Shown here: positions 10,234 to 18,014 of the stretch, in pieces
Layout: every line of letters begins with the position of its first letter
Numbering within the stretch: the stretch's first letter is position 1
Origin: SZUA-365 sp049663345
GTDB lineage: Bacteria > Bacteroidota > Ignavibacteria > SZUA-365
NCBI GenBank assembly: GCA_049663345.1
Contig: JBATDG010000061.1
Span: forward strand, 1 to 64,000
DNA length: 64,000 nucleotides
Reading direction: 5' to 3'
The notes under the pieces: generated by a model
Database searches by the model: none
Told to the model about the DNA's origin: nothing
Seen by the model: only the letters and a program-made list of their open reading frames with translations
Made by a program: the position numbers and the translations under genes

Positions 10234-10316
10234 GCCTCTGCCTTTCAGATTGGGGGAAAAACACAATATAGCAAAATGCGCTACGTCATACGCAGAGCGC
10301 CCCTTGCCGCGCCGAA

Positions 10317-10333
10317 GTCCCGCGGAGCGGGAC
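10317..10333. repeat. GTCCCGC-GGA-GCGGGAC hairpin in divergent intergenic region
   Basis: A perfect 7-bp stem with a 3-nt loop lies between the divergent LTD/PLD and GT2 genes. It has no T-tract in either direction. Its form (GC-rich arms around GGA/GAA) resembles dispersed REP-like hairpins; GCCGC-GAA-GCGGC near 49604 is a similar short hairpin in this window. Confidence 0.45.
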
Positions 10334-10423
10334 GAAGGCGGGTGCCTCTTTGACTTGTGCGGAAATCTCCGCATATTCCAAAATCTGTTGCCTATTTCAG
10401 GGGAGCGGAATAACCGTGATTGG

Positions 10424-11143
10424 ATGAAACGCGCACTCGTCATCATACCGACCTATAATGAAGTGGAGAATGTCCGGACAATTATTCCGGATATCCTTCG
10501 ACAGGACGAACGTCTGGAGGCGTTGGTCGTTGATGACAATTCACCCGACGGAACCGGCGCCGAAGTGAAGCGCATGATGGCGGATAACCCGCGCCTTCAT
10601 ATTCTCGAGCGTGAGAAAAAAATGGGGCTCGGCACTGCCTATCTCGCGGGCTTCAAATACGCGATCGCGCAGGGGTATGATTATGTGTTCGAAATGGATG
10701 CTGATCATTCGCATTCACCGGACACCCTGCCCCGCTTCCTCGAAAGCATCGAGGAGTACGATCTCGTGCTGGGGTCGCGCTACATTCAAGGCGTGAATGT
10801 GATCAACTGGCCGATGAAGCGCCTGCTCCTCAGCTATTTCGCCAATCAATATACACGCATTGTCACGGGTCTTCCTGTGCGCGACGCTACGGGCGGATTC
10901 AAATGCTTCCGTGTCGAAGTGCTCAAGGCGATCGACCTTGACCGCGTGCGCAGCAACGGCTATTCCTTCCAGATCGAGATGAGCTTCAAGGCCTGGAAGA
11001 AAGGATTCCGTCTGCATGAGATTCCGATCATCTTCATGGACCGCCGTGTCGGCACATCGAAGATGTCAAAGAAAATCGTTCGCGAGGCCGTGACCATGGT
11101 CTGGCGCCTGCGTATTCAGAGCATCCTCGGTCGGGTCCGCTGA
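10424..11143 (+). CDS. Polyprenol (dolichol)-phosphate mannosyltransferase-like GT2
   Basis: 239 residues, GT-A fold, family GT2. Motifs seen: VIIPTYNEVENV at the N terminus (nucleotide-sugar binding), VVDDNSPDGT, the metal-binding EMDADHSHSP, GSRYIQG, and DRRVGTSKMSKKI near the C terminus, as in DPM1/polyprenol monophosphomannose synthases. No membrane segment is present, so it is a soluble or peripheral enzyme charging a lipid carrier with mannose (or another hexose) for cell-envelope glycosylation. The ATG at 10424 is the only sensible start. A GGGGAG stretch lies 16-20 bases upstream, further away than ideal. The gene is divergent from the LTD/PLD gene and precedes the tRNA-Glu unit. Confidence 0.9.
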   Translation: MKRALVIIPTYNEVENVRTIIPDILRQDERLEALVVDDNSPDGTGAEVKRMMADNPRLHILEREKKMGLGTAYLAGFKYAIAQGYDYVFEMDADHSHSPDTLPRFLESIEEYDLVLGSRYIQGVNVINWPMKRLLLSYFANQYTRIVTGLPVRDATGGFKCFRVEVLKAIDLDRVRSNGYSFQIEMSFKAWKKGFRLHEIPIIFMDRRVGTSKMSKKIVREAVTMVWRLRIQSILGRVR

Positions 11144-11241
11144 CCCATGCGCGACTGGCAGATCGCATCGCCTCCGTCGCGTCGCCCATATGCTCCGACT
11201 CGCACAGTTTGCACGAAAGAAATTTTCTTTCTCCCGTGTTC

Positions 11242-11270
11242 TTGACAAATATTATTCTCTTCACTATATT
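11242..11270 (+). promoter_or_regulatory. Sigma-70-type promoter of tRNA-Glu
   Basis: TTGACA (11242-11247), a 17-bp spacer and TATATT (11265-11270) lie 10 bases before the tRNA. It is a near-consensus housekeeping promoter and also shows the promoter style of this organism. Confidence 0.88.
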
Positions 11271-11280
11271 TGAAGACTAG

Positions 11281-11353
11281 GCACCCATCGACTAGAGGCC
11301 TAGGTCGCCACCCTTTCACGGTGAAAACACGGGTTCGAATCCCGTTGGGTGTA
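11281..11353 (+). tRNA. tRNA-Glu (anticodon UUC)
   Basis: A 73-nt cloverleaf. Acceptor arm GCACCCA pairs with TGGGTGT (one G:U), with discriminator A at 11353. The D-arm is GACTAGAGGCCTAGGTC. The anticodon arm has loop CTTTCAC (anticodon TTC) on a CACC/GGTG stem, and the T-arm is CGGGTTCGAATCCCG. The 3' CCA is not encoded. It is a single-gene unit with its own promoter and terminator. Confidence 0.96.
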
Positions 11354-11358
11354 CGATG

Positions 11359-11386
11359 AAAAAGCCCCGCAATCGCGGGGCTTTTT
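11359..11386 (+). terminator. Intrinsic terminator after tRNA-Glu
   Basis: AAAAAGCCCCGC-AATC-GCGGGGCTTTTT is a 12-bp stem with a 4-nt loop and a T-tract, starting six bases after the tRNA. Confidence 0.92.
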
Positions 11387-11533
11387 CTGTTTACTGTTGG
11401 GAGGTAGTTCTCAGAGATTTGCCGATTTTCTTTATCAATCTCGGCTTTGGATTTTTGGAAGGCAGCAGCAGTGATCACATGATCCGATCTGTCTCAGTAC
11501 AGGAAAGCCTGTCTCCTTTTTTTCACTCACCGC

Positions 11534-12121
11534 TTAAAATTCCACGGTCACCACATTGCTTTTACCTTTGAAAGGCGTGCTGTTCCGAACCGCGACCATC
11601 GCTTCAGGGTCGTGTACGCCCAATGGTGTTCCGATCCAATCCATTTGCGGCCTGTTCTCATAATAAAATACGATTTCAAATTGACCGGTCGTGTCTGGCT
11701 GCAGAAGACTAGAAGATATCCACGCTCCAAGGTCGCAACTGTCGCCTGGTTCCAGTACCACCACTTCATCCTGTCTGAGCGCGTTGATACTGCCGCAGCG
11801 CAGCCGGTCGGATTTCGGAGTATCCTGAGGGTGCGACACTCCAAGTAGTCCCTCCTGTTTTTGTCTTCGTACAAAGGACCATCCGATACAAGGCGTACGC
11901 ATATGGTCCAGGCTCCCGTCGCCGGGCAGTACGATGGTGTATGGCGTCTGCCCACGGTTCACCAAGGCAGCCCTCAGATTCATACCAGACCTGACGGAAA
12001 GCACGACATCGATCAAAGGCTGAGGTTCGGGCGCTATGCCCTGATCACACGAATTGGTGCAGATCGAAACCAATATGACAGCGATGCACCACTGTCGACA
12101 GACTCGGTTGCCTGGAAGCAT
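11534..12121 (-). CDS. Secreted, lipoprotein-like hypothetical protein
   Basis: 195 residues from an ATG at 12121, chosen over the ORF start 20 codons upstream because AGGT lies 6-8 bases before it and the protein then opens with a signal peptide (MLPGNRVCRQWCIAVILVSICTNSCDQG). The TNSC segment could be a poor lipobox, so membrane anchoring is possible but not certain. The mature part contains LRAALVNRGQTPYTIVLPGDG and ends in FKGKSNVVTVEF. This has the look of a small Ig-like beta domain. I do not recognise a family. It follows the tRNA unit tail-to-tail. Confidence 0.7.
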   Translation of the reverse strand: MLPGNRVCRQWCIAVILVSICTNSCDQGIAPEPQPLIDVVLSVRSGMNLRAALVNRGQTPYTIVLPGDGSLDHMRTPCIGWSFVRRQKQEGLLGVSHPQDTPKSDRLRCGSINALRQDEVVVLEPGDSCDLGAWISSSLLQPDTTGQFEIVFYYENRPQMDWIGTPLGVHDPEAMVAVRNSTPFKGKSNVVTVEF

Positions 12122-12265
12122 TACGTTACCTCGGGTTTTCTTCTTACGATTGAATCTATCTGTTTCAAACGCAACGCGCAAGGTTGAGTTATTTCACTTC
12201 TCACCCAGTATTGACGTGGACAATTGGTGAAATCGGAAAGATGTTCAAGCGTCCTCCGCCATCTC

Positions 12266-14410
12266 TCAACGCACGATCAGCATTCTGCCGGCGGCACCGC
12301 AATCGCCGGTTGCGTGGATGATGTATGCGCCCCTGGACAGGGACGGCAGGCGCAGGGAAAGGATGTTGCGGCCTGTGATCGCTTCCCCGTCGTACAGAAC
12401 GGCGCAGCTCCGGCCAAGAAGATCGGACAATACGATTCTGAACAAGCCGCCGCGGGAGACAGTGATCGGCAATTGAAAATGCTCCGACACTGGCTGCGGC
12501 CAGGGTGAACCGAGGACGATGCTCTCCGGGAACAGCGTTTGAGACGGCCTTTCTACGGTAAGCAGCTCTTGATCGATCCGGCGGATATATGGTCCCACCG
12601 TTGTCACGACCAGCAGCGTCCCATCCGGCAGCGCCTCGATCGCCTGACATTGGTAGGTGTTCGGTAGTTCCTCTCGCAGCCATTCTCCCTTACCACCTCG
12701 CATCGAAAACACAAGGCCGCTGTCGGCACAAATAAAAACTGCACGTGAACTCGCTATGGTGACTCCCCTGAGTTCGACGGTGTCGGAGATCCGATACTCG
12801 TCCCAGGTTTCACCGTAGCACTGCGACATGAAAACATGACCATTCTGGCCGATCGCGACGATGGTATTTTCATGGACCTCGACATCCGTGAACGTCACGC
12901 GGCTCGGCGCCCTGTACTCGTCCCAGTGTTTTCCCCAGTCGTTCGTCACATACACATAGCCACCTGAGCCAGCGACAGCGCCCGTGCGCCTGTCCTGCGA
13001 GAACGACATGCACTGCATATTCCCGTCTGTGGGGAAGACCTCCTTCCACGTCGTTCCGCCGTCCGTACTGCGCTGGACATCGCCTCCACAGCATGCCAGG
13101 ATTTCTTGCGACGTGACATACGTCATGGCGGTCACCCCGCCACCATAGCCAACGTTTCGCTCGGCGATCTTGATGAAATGCTGCCATCCGGGCATGGCGT
13201 AATAGATATACTCTTTGCCGGAGAGTCGTTCGATCAATATGGCGGTATCCCTGTCATAGCCGGCGAAGCAGCGTTGCCGACGATTCCCGTACTGATCTCT
13301 ATCAGGTAATTGCAAAACTGTTTCGTACTCTATTCGTTGGATGCTCTGGATCCCGTCCGCAGCGATCCGGATGTAGCGCATGTCGTTGTCATCCGACCAG
13401 CTGAAGAGGGACCCGTCGGGCAGGGTACTCGATCTGTTTCCCCAATTGATATACGCAGGTGATGTCCAGTATTTCGATCCCTTGGACAGGAATCCAGATT
13501 CCCCATCTGCACCAAGCAACTGAATGGTGCTTTCGCTCTCCGCACCGATTCCCCGGAGGAGAGACCAGTAAGCAGACGTCCCACTGTACGGGTCGAATCT
13601 GATGTTGTAAAGCCTCCCGCCCATGAGCACACGCATGGCCTGCGTATCCTTATACCATAACTCCGTCACCGCAGCCGGGTGCGCCCAGACGTTCGACCTC
13701 CATGATGTACCGAAATCAGACGACAGCCAGATGTATTCGCCTGCTCCTGCCATCGCTGCCTGCGTAGTGTCGGTATTGACGGCGAGACAATAGTAACTGT
13801 GCGACAGAAAGCTGCTTTCAAACCAGGTTTCCCCGTCATCGCCGCTCCGGCATGTTCGACCCTGCTGTCCGGCCACTACAATCCGTTTACCCGGGAGATG
13901 GACCGCATCGAAAAGCGAGTCCACATCCGTCTTATGACGAAGAGCCCAGCTGCCGCCGCCATTGCGTGTAAGCCAGATTTCACCGGGCACGGAGAGTGCG
14001 ATGCCGGAATCCGCGGTCCAGAAATGCATCTTGAGTATGGAATGATCGGTGAACGGAGGCAGTTCAGACCAGGTCCGTCCGTTGTCCATCGTGCGGAACC
14101 ATAAACCGTCCTCGCCGGCAGCGTAGCCGTTCTCTCCGCCACGCATAGTGATCGTACGCAGTGCTCTTCCACCAGTCTGAAGAAACTCCAGCGTCCAGTA
14201 TGACGTGGTTTCCCCGCGGTGAAAAATCGCTCCGTTCTCGCCGACCGCGAGAAATCCCCCACCCTGCAGTGCCACCATGTCATGAGGCTGGACGTAACAA
14301 TTCGGCTGAAAGATGGTCTTCCACCCATTCTGTGCCGACGCAATCGACGTCAGGCCAGACAGCAGCGACACTGCCACCATGATCGTGAGACACTGAGATT
14401 TCCGGACCAT
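12266..14410 (-). CDS. T9SS-exported YCF48/BNR-type beta-propeller protein
   Basis: 714 residues with a signal peptide (MVRKSQCLTIMVAVSLLSGLTSIASAQ). The body is a series of YCF48/Asp-box-like repeats, for example GGFLAVGENGAIFHRGE, GYAAGEDGLWFRTMDNGRTW, LTRNGGGSWAL, CRSGDDGETWFES and STDGGTTWKEV, consistent with a beta-propeller. The C terminus is a T9SS sorting domain (SDLLGRSCAVLYDGEAITGRN...MLIVR). The start at 14410 has GGAGTAGGT upstream. It is probably surface-exposed or released. The true ligand or activity cannot be told from the repeats. An orphan T9SS tail lies just upstream (14506-14796), which suggests a former neighbouring gene of the same kind. Confidence 0.85.
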   Translation of the reverse strand: MVRKSQCLTIMVAVSLLSGLTSIASAQNGWKTIFQPNCYVQPHDMVALQGGGFLAVGENGAIFHRGETTSYWTLEFLQTGGRALRTITMRGGENGYAAGEDGLWFRTMDNGRTWSELPPFTDHSILKMHFWTADSGIALSVPGEIWLTRNGGGSWALRHKTDVDSLFDAVHLPGKRIVVAGQQGRTCRSGDDGETWFESSFLSHSYYCLAVNTDTTQAAMAGAGEYIWLSSDFGTSWRSNVWAHPAAVTELWYKDTQAMRVLMGGRLYNIRFDPYSGTSAYWSLLRGIGAESESTIQLLGADGESGFLSKGSKYWTSPAYINWGNRSSTLPDGSLFSWSDDNDMRYIRIAADGIQSIQRIEYETVLQLPDRDQYGNRRQRCFAGYDRDTAILIERLSGKEYIYYAMPGWQHFIKIAERNVGYGGGVTAMTYVTSQEILACCGGDVQRSTDGGTTWKEVFPTDGNMQCMSFSQDRRTGAVAGSGGYVYVTNDWGKHWDEYRAPSRVTFTDVEVHENTIVAIGQNGHVFMSQCYGETWDEYRISDTVELRGVTIASSRAVFICADSGLVFSMRGGKGEWLREELPNTYQCQAIEALPDGTLLVVTTVGPYIRRIDQELLTVERPSQTLFPESIVLGSPWPQPVSEHFQLPITVSRGGLFRIVLSDLLGRSCAVLYDGEAITGRNILSLRLPSLSRGAYIIHATGDCGAAGRMLIVR

Positions 14411-14505
14411 TACCTACTCCCGGGTTTGTAACACACCCCTGACAGACACACCAACGGCCTGAAAGTTCCTTCAGACGGGGCGGATACTGCGCTTGCCGGC
14501 ATCTC

Positions 14506-14796
14506 TCATCGAACAATCAGCAATGGCACGCTGGCACGGTTCGCTTCGCTTTGCAGTACGATCCGGTACTGCCCGGAAGATAGAGCGGACACGTCGAGGC
14601 GAATGGCCTATTGGCTTCCAACTATGCTCGCGAGGGAAATGCGCAAATGCTGCCGACCAAGCATATCGAGCACGATGATATTGGCGGACGACGAACCCTG
14701 AACTGCGCGGGCTGGTTCCATTATCCCTGGGTTGGGTCTACGTTCCTTCAAGTGCCTCCGGTCGGCCCGAGTCGGCTCAATCACTTCGGGTTTCAC
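14506..14796 (-). pseudogene. Orphan T9SS sorting domain with in-frame stop
   Basis: Reading the minus strand gives RRPNPGIMEPARAVQG, then SSSANIIVLDMLGRQHLRI, then SLASIVGSQ followed by a TAG, then in the same frame AIRLDVSALSSGQYRIVL and finally a basic end (PLLIVR) with a TGA at 14506-14508. This is the PNP...LDMLGR...G.Y...IVR pattern of a T9SS C-terminal domain, but the effector part is gone and the TAG breaks it. It resembles the tail of the adjacent YCF48 gene only in pattern, so it is probably the remnant of a separate T9SS gene. No upstream coding region in the frame could be recognised. Confidence 0.75.
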
Positions 14797-15106
14797 CCAT
14801 CCAATTCGTTCTCAGCTTCGGATTTGCACACTTCAACCAGATCGTACATCCGTTTCAGGTCTTCAATGAATTGGTTCGATGAGATCGCCTCATGGAGTAC
14901 CGAACAAGATGATCCGCAGATTTCGAAAAAGATTTGCCGATTTTCTTTTGATGCAGAAGCACCTCAGGGTGTACGTTTGTCCGAGGATGGGAGCGCTTGG
15001 GAAAAGTGCCGGGGCAAGTGGGAATCGATTAAACCCTGCTCCGCTTTCGATGGTCAGAAATCCATATCTTCTTTCATCACCTGACACAACGAGATCTGGA
15101 GAAATC
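14797..15106. other. Unassigned stretch upstream of DUF1566 gene
   Basis: No clear gene. A plus-strand frame is open to 15084 (ending GQKSISSFIT), but its first half overlaps the minus-strand T9SS remnant and the rest matches nothing I know. The start region of the DUF1566 gene lies at the right end. It may be decayed coding sequence. Confidence 0.35.
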
Positions 15107-16603
15107 ATGTATAGATCGCTCAGCATACCCATTATCGCCGTTTGCATCCTGACTTCCATGCAATCGACTTCGTTCGCTCAGAGCTATAAAGTCGTCGACA
15201 CGGGTGTGCATACATTCTACAGCAATTCCGCTGTCATTTCCGCTCCTGCAGTGAATGCGGCGTTTTACGGACAGGACGCCGGCTACGAAGGGAATCAGCC
15301 GTCCTACACCGACAATGGCGACGGCACGGTTACCGACAACGTCACAGGGTTGATGTGGCAGAAAGACATGGGAGTGAAAACATCCTATGCAAATGCAATG
15401 GTCAAAGCGGATACCATGATATTGGGCGGCTACGACGACTGGCGCGTGCCCACCATCAAGGAGTTGTATTCACTGATCCTGTTTACCGGCAGGGTGCGGG
15501 GAGAAGTCGCGATCAACAAGTTTATCGACACCACAGTTTTTATTCAGCCGCTCGGCGATACAAATGCCGGTGAGAGGGAAATCGATGCACAGACCTGGTC
15601 CTCAACGCAGTACCGCGGACTGACTTTCCAGAGAGATACGACGGTGTTCGGCGTCAATTTCATTGACGGACGCATTAAAGGCTACCCCAAGTACAAGCCG
15701 GGAAGCGGAAACACCACTCCGAACACGATGTATTTTCGCATGGTTCGGGGAAATCCGGCCTACGGCAGCAATGACTTCGTTGACAATGCTGATGGAACGA
15801 TTACTGACCGCGCCACGGGACTGATGTGGCAGCAGGCCGATGACGGCGTTGCCCGCGACTGGGAACATGCGCTCGAGTACGCGGAGAATGATACAATCGC
15901 AGGATACTCCGATTGGCGTCTACCCGATATCAAGGAATTGCAGAGCATTCTCGATTATACACGCGGACCGCAATCCACCAAAAGTGCGGCAATCGATCCC
16001 CAGTTCACCACGACCAGCATCCTGGATCCGGATGGAAAGCCGGGACAATACCCGTTTTTCTGGAGCGGTACGTCTCATCTTGATGGGGCAAATCCGTATT
16101 CATCGGCCGCATACGCGGCCTTCGGAGAAGCACAGGGAAAGATGAATAACACGCTGATGGACGTACACGGCGCAGGAGCGCAGCGCAGCGATCCGAAATC
16201 CGGGATAGCGGCGGATTATCCGCAATTCTTTGGTCCTCAGGGCGATGTTCGCTACGTGTACAATTACGTTCGCTGCGTCAGAACGGTGGACGGAACCACC
16301 GGCGCGAATGAGCTCCGGACCATTCCGGAGCAGTGTACACTCGGGCAGAGTTACCCCAACCCTGCTGTGTCTGCTACGACGATCCCGTACCAGCTGCAAA
16401 GCAGCGGAATGGTGTCCCTGACGGTCCACGACCTCCTGGGGAGACAGGTCGCCACGCTGGTTCATCAGGACGCTGCGGCAGGGACTCACACGGTTTCGTT
16501 TCGGACAGAAAATCTCGCGTCTGGACTGTATTTCTATCAACTCCGCACTGCCACACAAACGCTGATGAATTCCATGGTCGTCGCCCCGACGAGGGGGCAG
16601 TGA
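15107..16603 (+). CDS. T9SS-exported protein with two DUF1566 (Lcl) domains
   Basis: 498 residues. The start at 15107 has GGAGAA seven bases upstream and yields a signal peptide (MYRSLSIPIIAVCILTSMQS...SFAQ). Two copies of the DUF1566/Lcl domain are present: DNGDGTVTDNVTGLMWQKD...GYDDWRVPTIKELYSLI and DNADGTITDRATGLMWQQA...GYSDWRLPDIKELQSIL. They are followed by a T9SS tail (LGQSYPNPAVSATTIPY...DLLGRQVATLV). Lcl domains are C-type-lectin-like folds found in secreted proteins, so a surface binding role is plausible. The stop codon overlaps the next ATG (TGATG at 16601-16605), so this gene and the phosphoesterase should be translated together. Confidence 0.9.
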   Translation: MYRSLSIPIIAVCILTSMQSTSFAQSYKVVDTGVHTFYSNSAVISAPAVNAAFYGQDAGYEGNQPSYTDNGDGTVTDNVTGLMWQKDMGVKTSYANAMVKADTMILGGYDDWRVPTIKELYSLILFTGRVRGEVAINKFIDTTVFIQPLGDTNAGEREIDAQTWSSTQYRGLTFQRDTTVFGVNFIDGRIKGYPKYKPGSGNTTPNTMYFRMVRGNPAYGSNDFVDNADGTITDRATGLMWQQADDGVARDWEHALEYAENDTIAGYSDWRLPDIKELQSILDYTRGPQSTKSAAIDPQFTTTSILDPDGKPGQYPFFWSGTSHLDGANPYSSAAYAAFGEAQGKMNNTLMDVHGAGAQRSDPKSGIAADYPQFFGPQGDVRYVYNYVRCVRTVDGTTGANELRTIPEQCTLGQSYPNPAVSATTIPYQLQSSGMVSLTVHDLLGRQVATLVHQDAAAGTHTVSFRTENLASGLYFYQLRTATQTLMNSMVVAPTRGQ

Positions 16604-17904
16604 TGATTGTCATGAACCGCGTTCGCATCCTGGTCGTGATCGCCAGTGCTCTTTGCTTGGTCTGTCTTTTTTATTCGACCAGTTTCGCTCAGCAGACGAA
16701 CGCCTCCATTGCGTGGCGCTTCGCTGTCATTGGAGACACGCATGTCGGATCATCAGATACACTCGCCGAGATGATTCCATGGCTGCTGGCCGACAGCATC
16801 GATTGTCTGCTGCTCCCCGGCGATATCGTGGAAGGTGGACTTGGTTGTACAACCCCACAATTGCGTACGGAACTGGAATCCTGGGAAAACATTCTCGCGC
16901 CCCTGACTGCGAAGGGCATCGGCATTTTCCCCATCCGCGGCAACCATGAAGCTGATGCGCGAAACAACCTCACGGTCTGGAATTCTTTTTTTTCCGGGTC
17001 GGCGCAGCTGCCTCAGAACGGTCCCGTGGACGAGGTGAATCGTACTTACTCATTCACGCTGCACAACGCGCTGTTCATAGCACTGGATCAGTATCAGTCC
17101 ATCCACACTGTGAATCAGGACTGGCTTGACGAGCAGCTCGAAGCAAGTTCTGCTCCGCATATTTTCGTTTTCGGCCATGAGCCGGCTTTCAAGGTGTTTC
17201 ATGCCGATTGTCTTGACGACTCGATCTTCGCGCGGGACCGTTTCTGGCAAAGTCTCACACGTGCCGGCGTTCAAGTGTACTTTTGCGGACACGACCATTT
17301 TATCGACGTTGCACGGATCGATGATCATGACGGTGATGTGAACAATGATGTGTACCAGTATCTCGTCGGAACAGGCGGCGGGTGGCGTATGGATAAATAC
17401 AGCAACTACAATGGAGATAATGGGTCCTATACCCCGGAGCGGCTGTTTCATGAAATGCAACACGGGTATACCCTGGTCGAAGTAAGCGGCGATGGCGACG
17501 ACGACCGCGATGTCCGCATCAGCTGGAAACCACGGCGCTGGGATTCATCTACGGCCTCCGCCGTTTACGACACCGCAGCGTATGTCCTCACCTACACGGC
17601 GGATTCTCCGACCGGCGTCCGCGATGCCGACCAACCCATTCCCGAAACAGCGCTGACCGGGAATTACCCGAACCCCATGTCCTCGACAACGACGCTTCGA
17701 TACGTCCTGAATGCGCCCGGGCAGGTGAGCATCACAATTCACGACATCTTTGGACAGCAACTCTGCCAATTGCTGAATGCCGAGCAGAGCGCCGGCTGGA
17801 AACAGCTGAGCTGGGATGCCGGCACGCTGCCCACAGGCATATACATGGCAGTGCTGCGCAGCGGTTCGACAGTTTCAATGAGGGAAATTGCTCTTATTCG
17901 ATGA
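16603..17904 (+). CDS. T9SS-exported calcineurin-like metallophosphoesterase
   Basis: 433 residues, starting within the TGATG overlap with the DUF1566 gene; GAGGGGG precedes the ATG at 16603 (a second ATG three codons later is possible). A signal peptide is present (ILVVIASALCLVCLFYS...FAQQ). All core motifs of the metallophosphoesterase fold are present: GDTHVG, GDIVEGG, GNHEA, FGHEP and GHDHFID. The C terminus is a T9SS sorting domain (LTGNYPNPMSSTTTLRY...DIFGQQLCQLL...IALIR). It should be a di-metal phosphoesterase or nuclease on the cell surface or outside the cell. Substrate is unknown. Translational coupling to the Lcl-domain protein suggests the two act together, perhaps as binding and catalytic partners (inference). 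Confidence 0.92.
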   Translation: MIVMNRVRILVVIASALCLVCLFYSTSFAQQTNASIAWRFAVIGDTHVGSSDTLAEMIPWLLADSIDCLLLPGDIVEGGLGCTTPQLRTELESWENILAPLTAKGIGIFPIRGNHEADARNNLTVWNSFFSGSAQLPQNGPVDEVNRTYSFTLHNALFIALDQYQSIHTVNQDWLDEQLEASSAPHIFVFGHEPAFKVFHADCLDDSIFARDRFWQSLTRAGVQVYFCGHDHFIDVARIDDHDGDVNNDVYQYLVGTGGGWRMDKYSNYNGDNGSYTPERLFHEMQHGYTLVEVSGDGDDDRDVRISWKPRRWDSSTASAVYDTAAYVLTYTADSPTGVRDADQPIPETALTGNYPNPMSSTTTLRYVLNAPGQVSITIHDIFGQQLCQLLNAEQSAGWKQLSWDAGTLPTGIYMAVLRSGSTVSMREIALIR

Positions 17905-18014
17905 ACGGCCGCTTCGTCAGCAGCTAATTCAACATGGAGAACAATTGATCATCGATAAATGTGAAGTGCTGCAAAGATGTAGATACCGGGGTTTCCAGGG
18001 TTTTAGCCAGCCAA

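Noticed and set aside
12201..12683. 160-residue minus-strand ORF
   Set aside because: Overlaps the T9SS tail of the YCF48 gene in another frame, Arg/Pro-rich shadow.
11415..14948. 19-base identity AGATTTGCCGATTTTCTTT at 11415-11433 and 14930-14948
   Set aside because: Too short, flanks differ and no element boundary is visible; chance or a trace of old duplication cannot be told apart.
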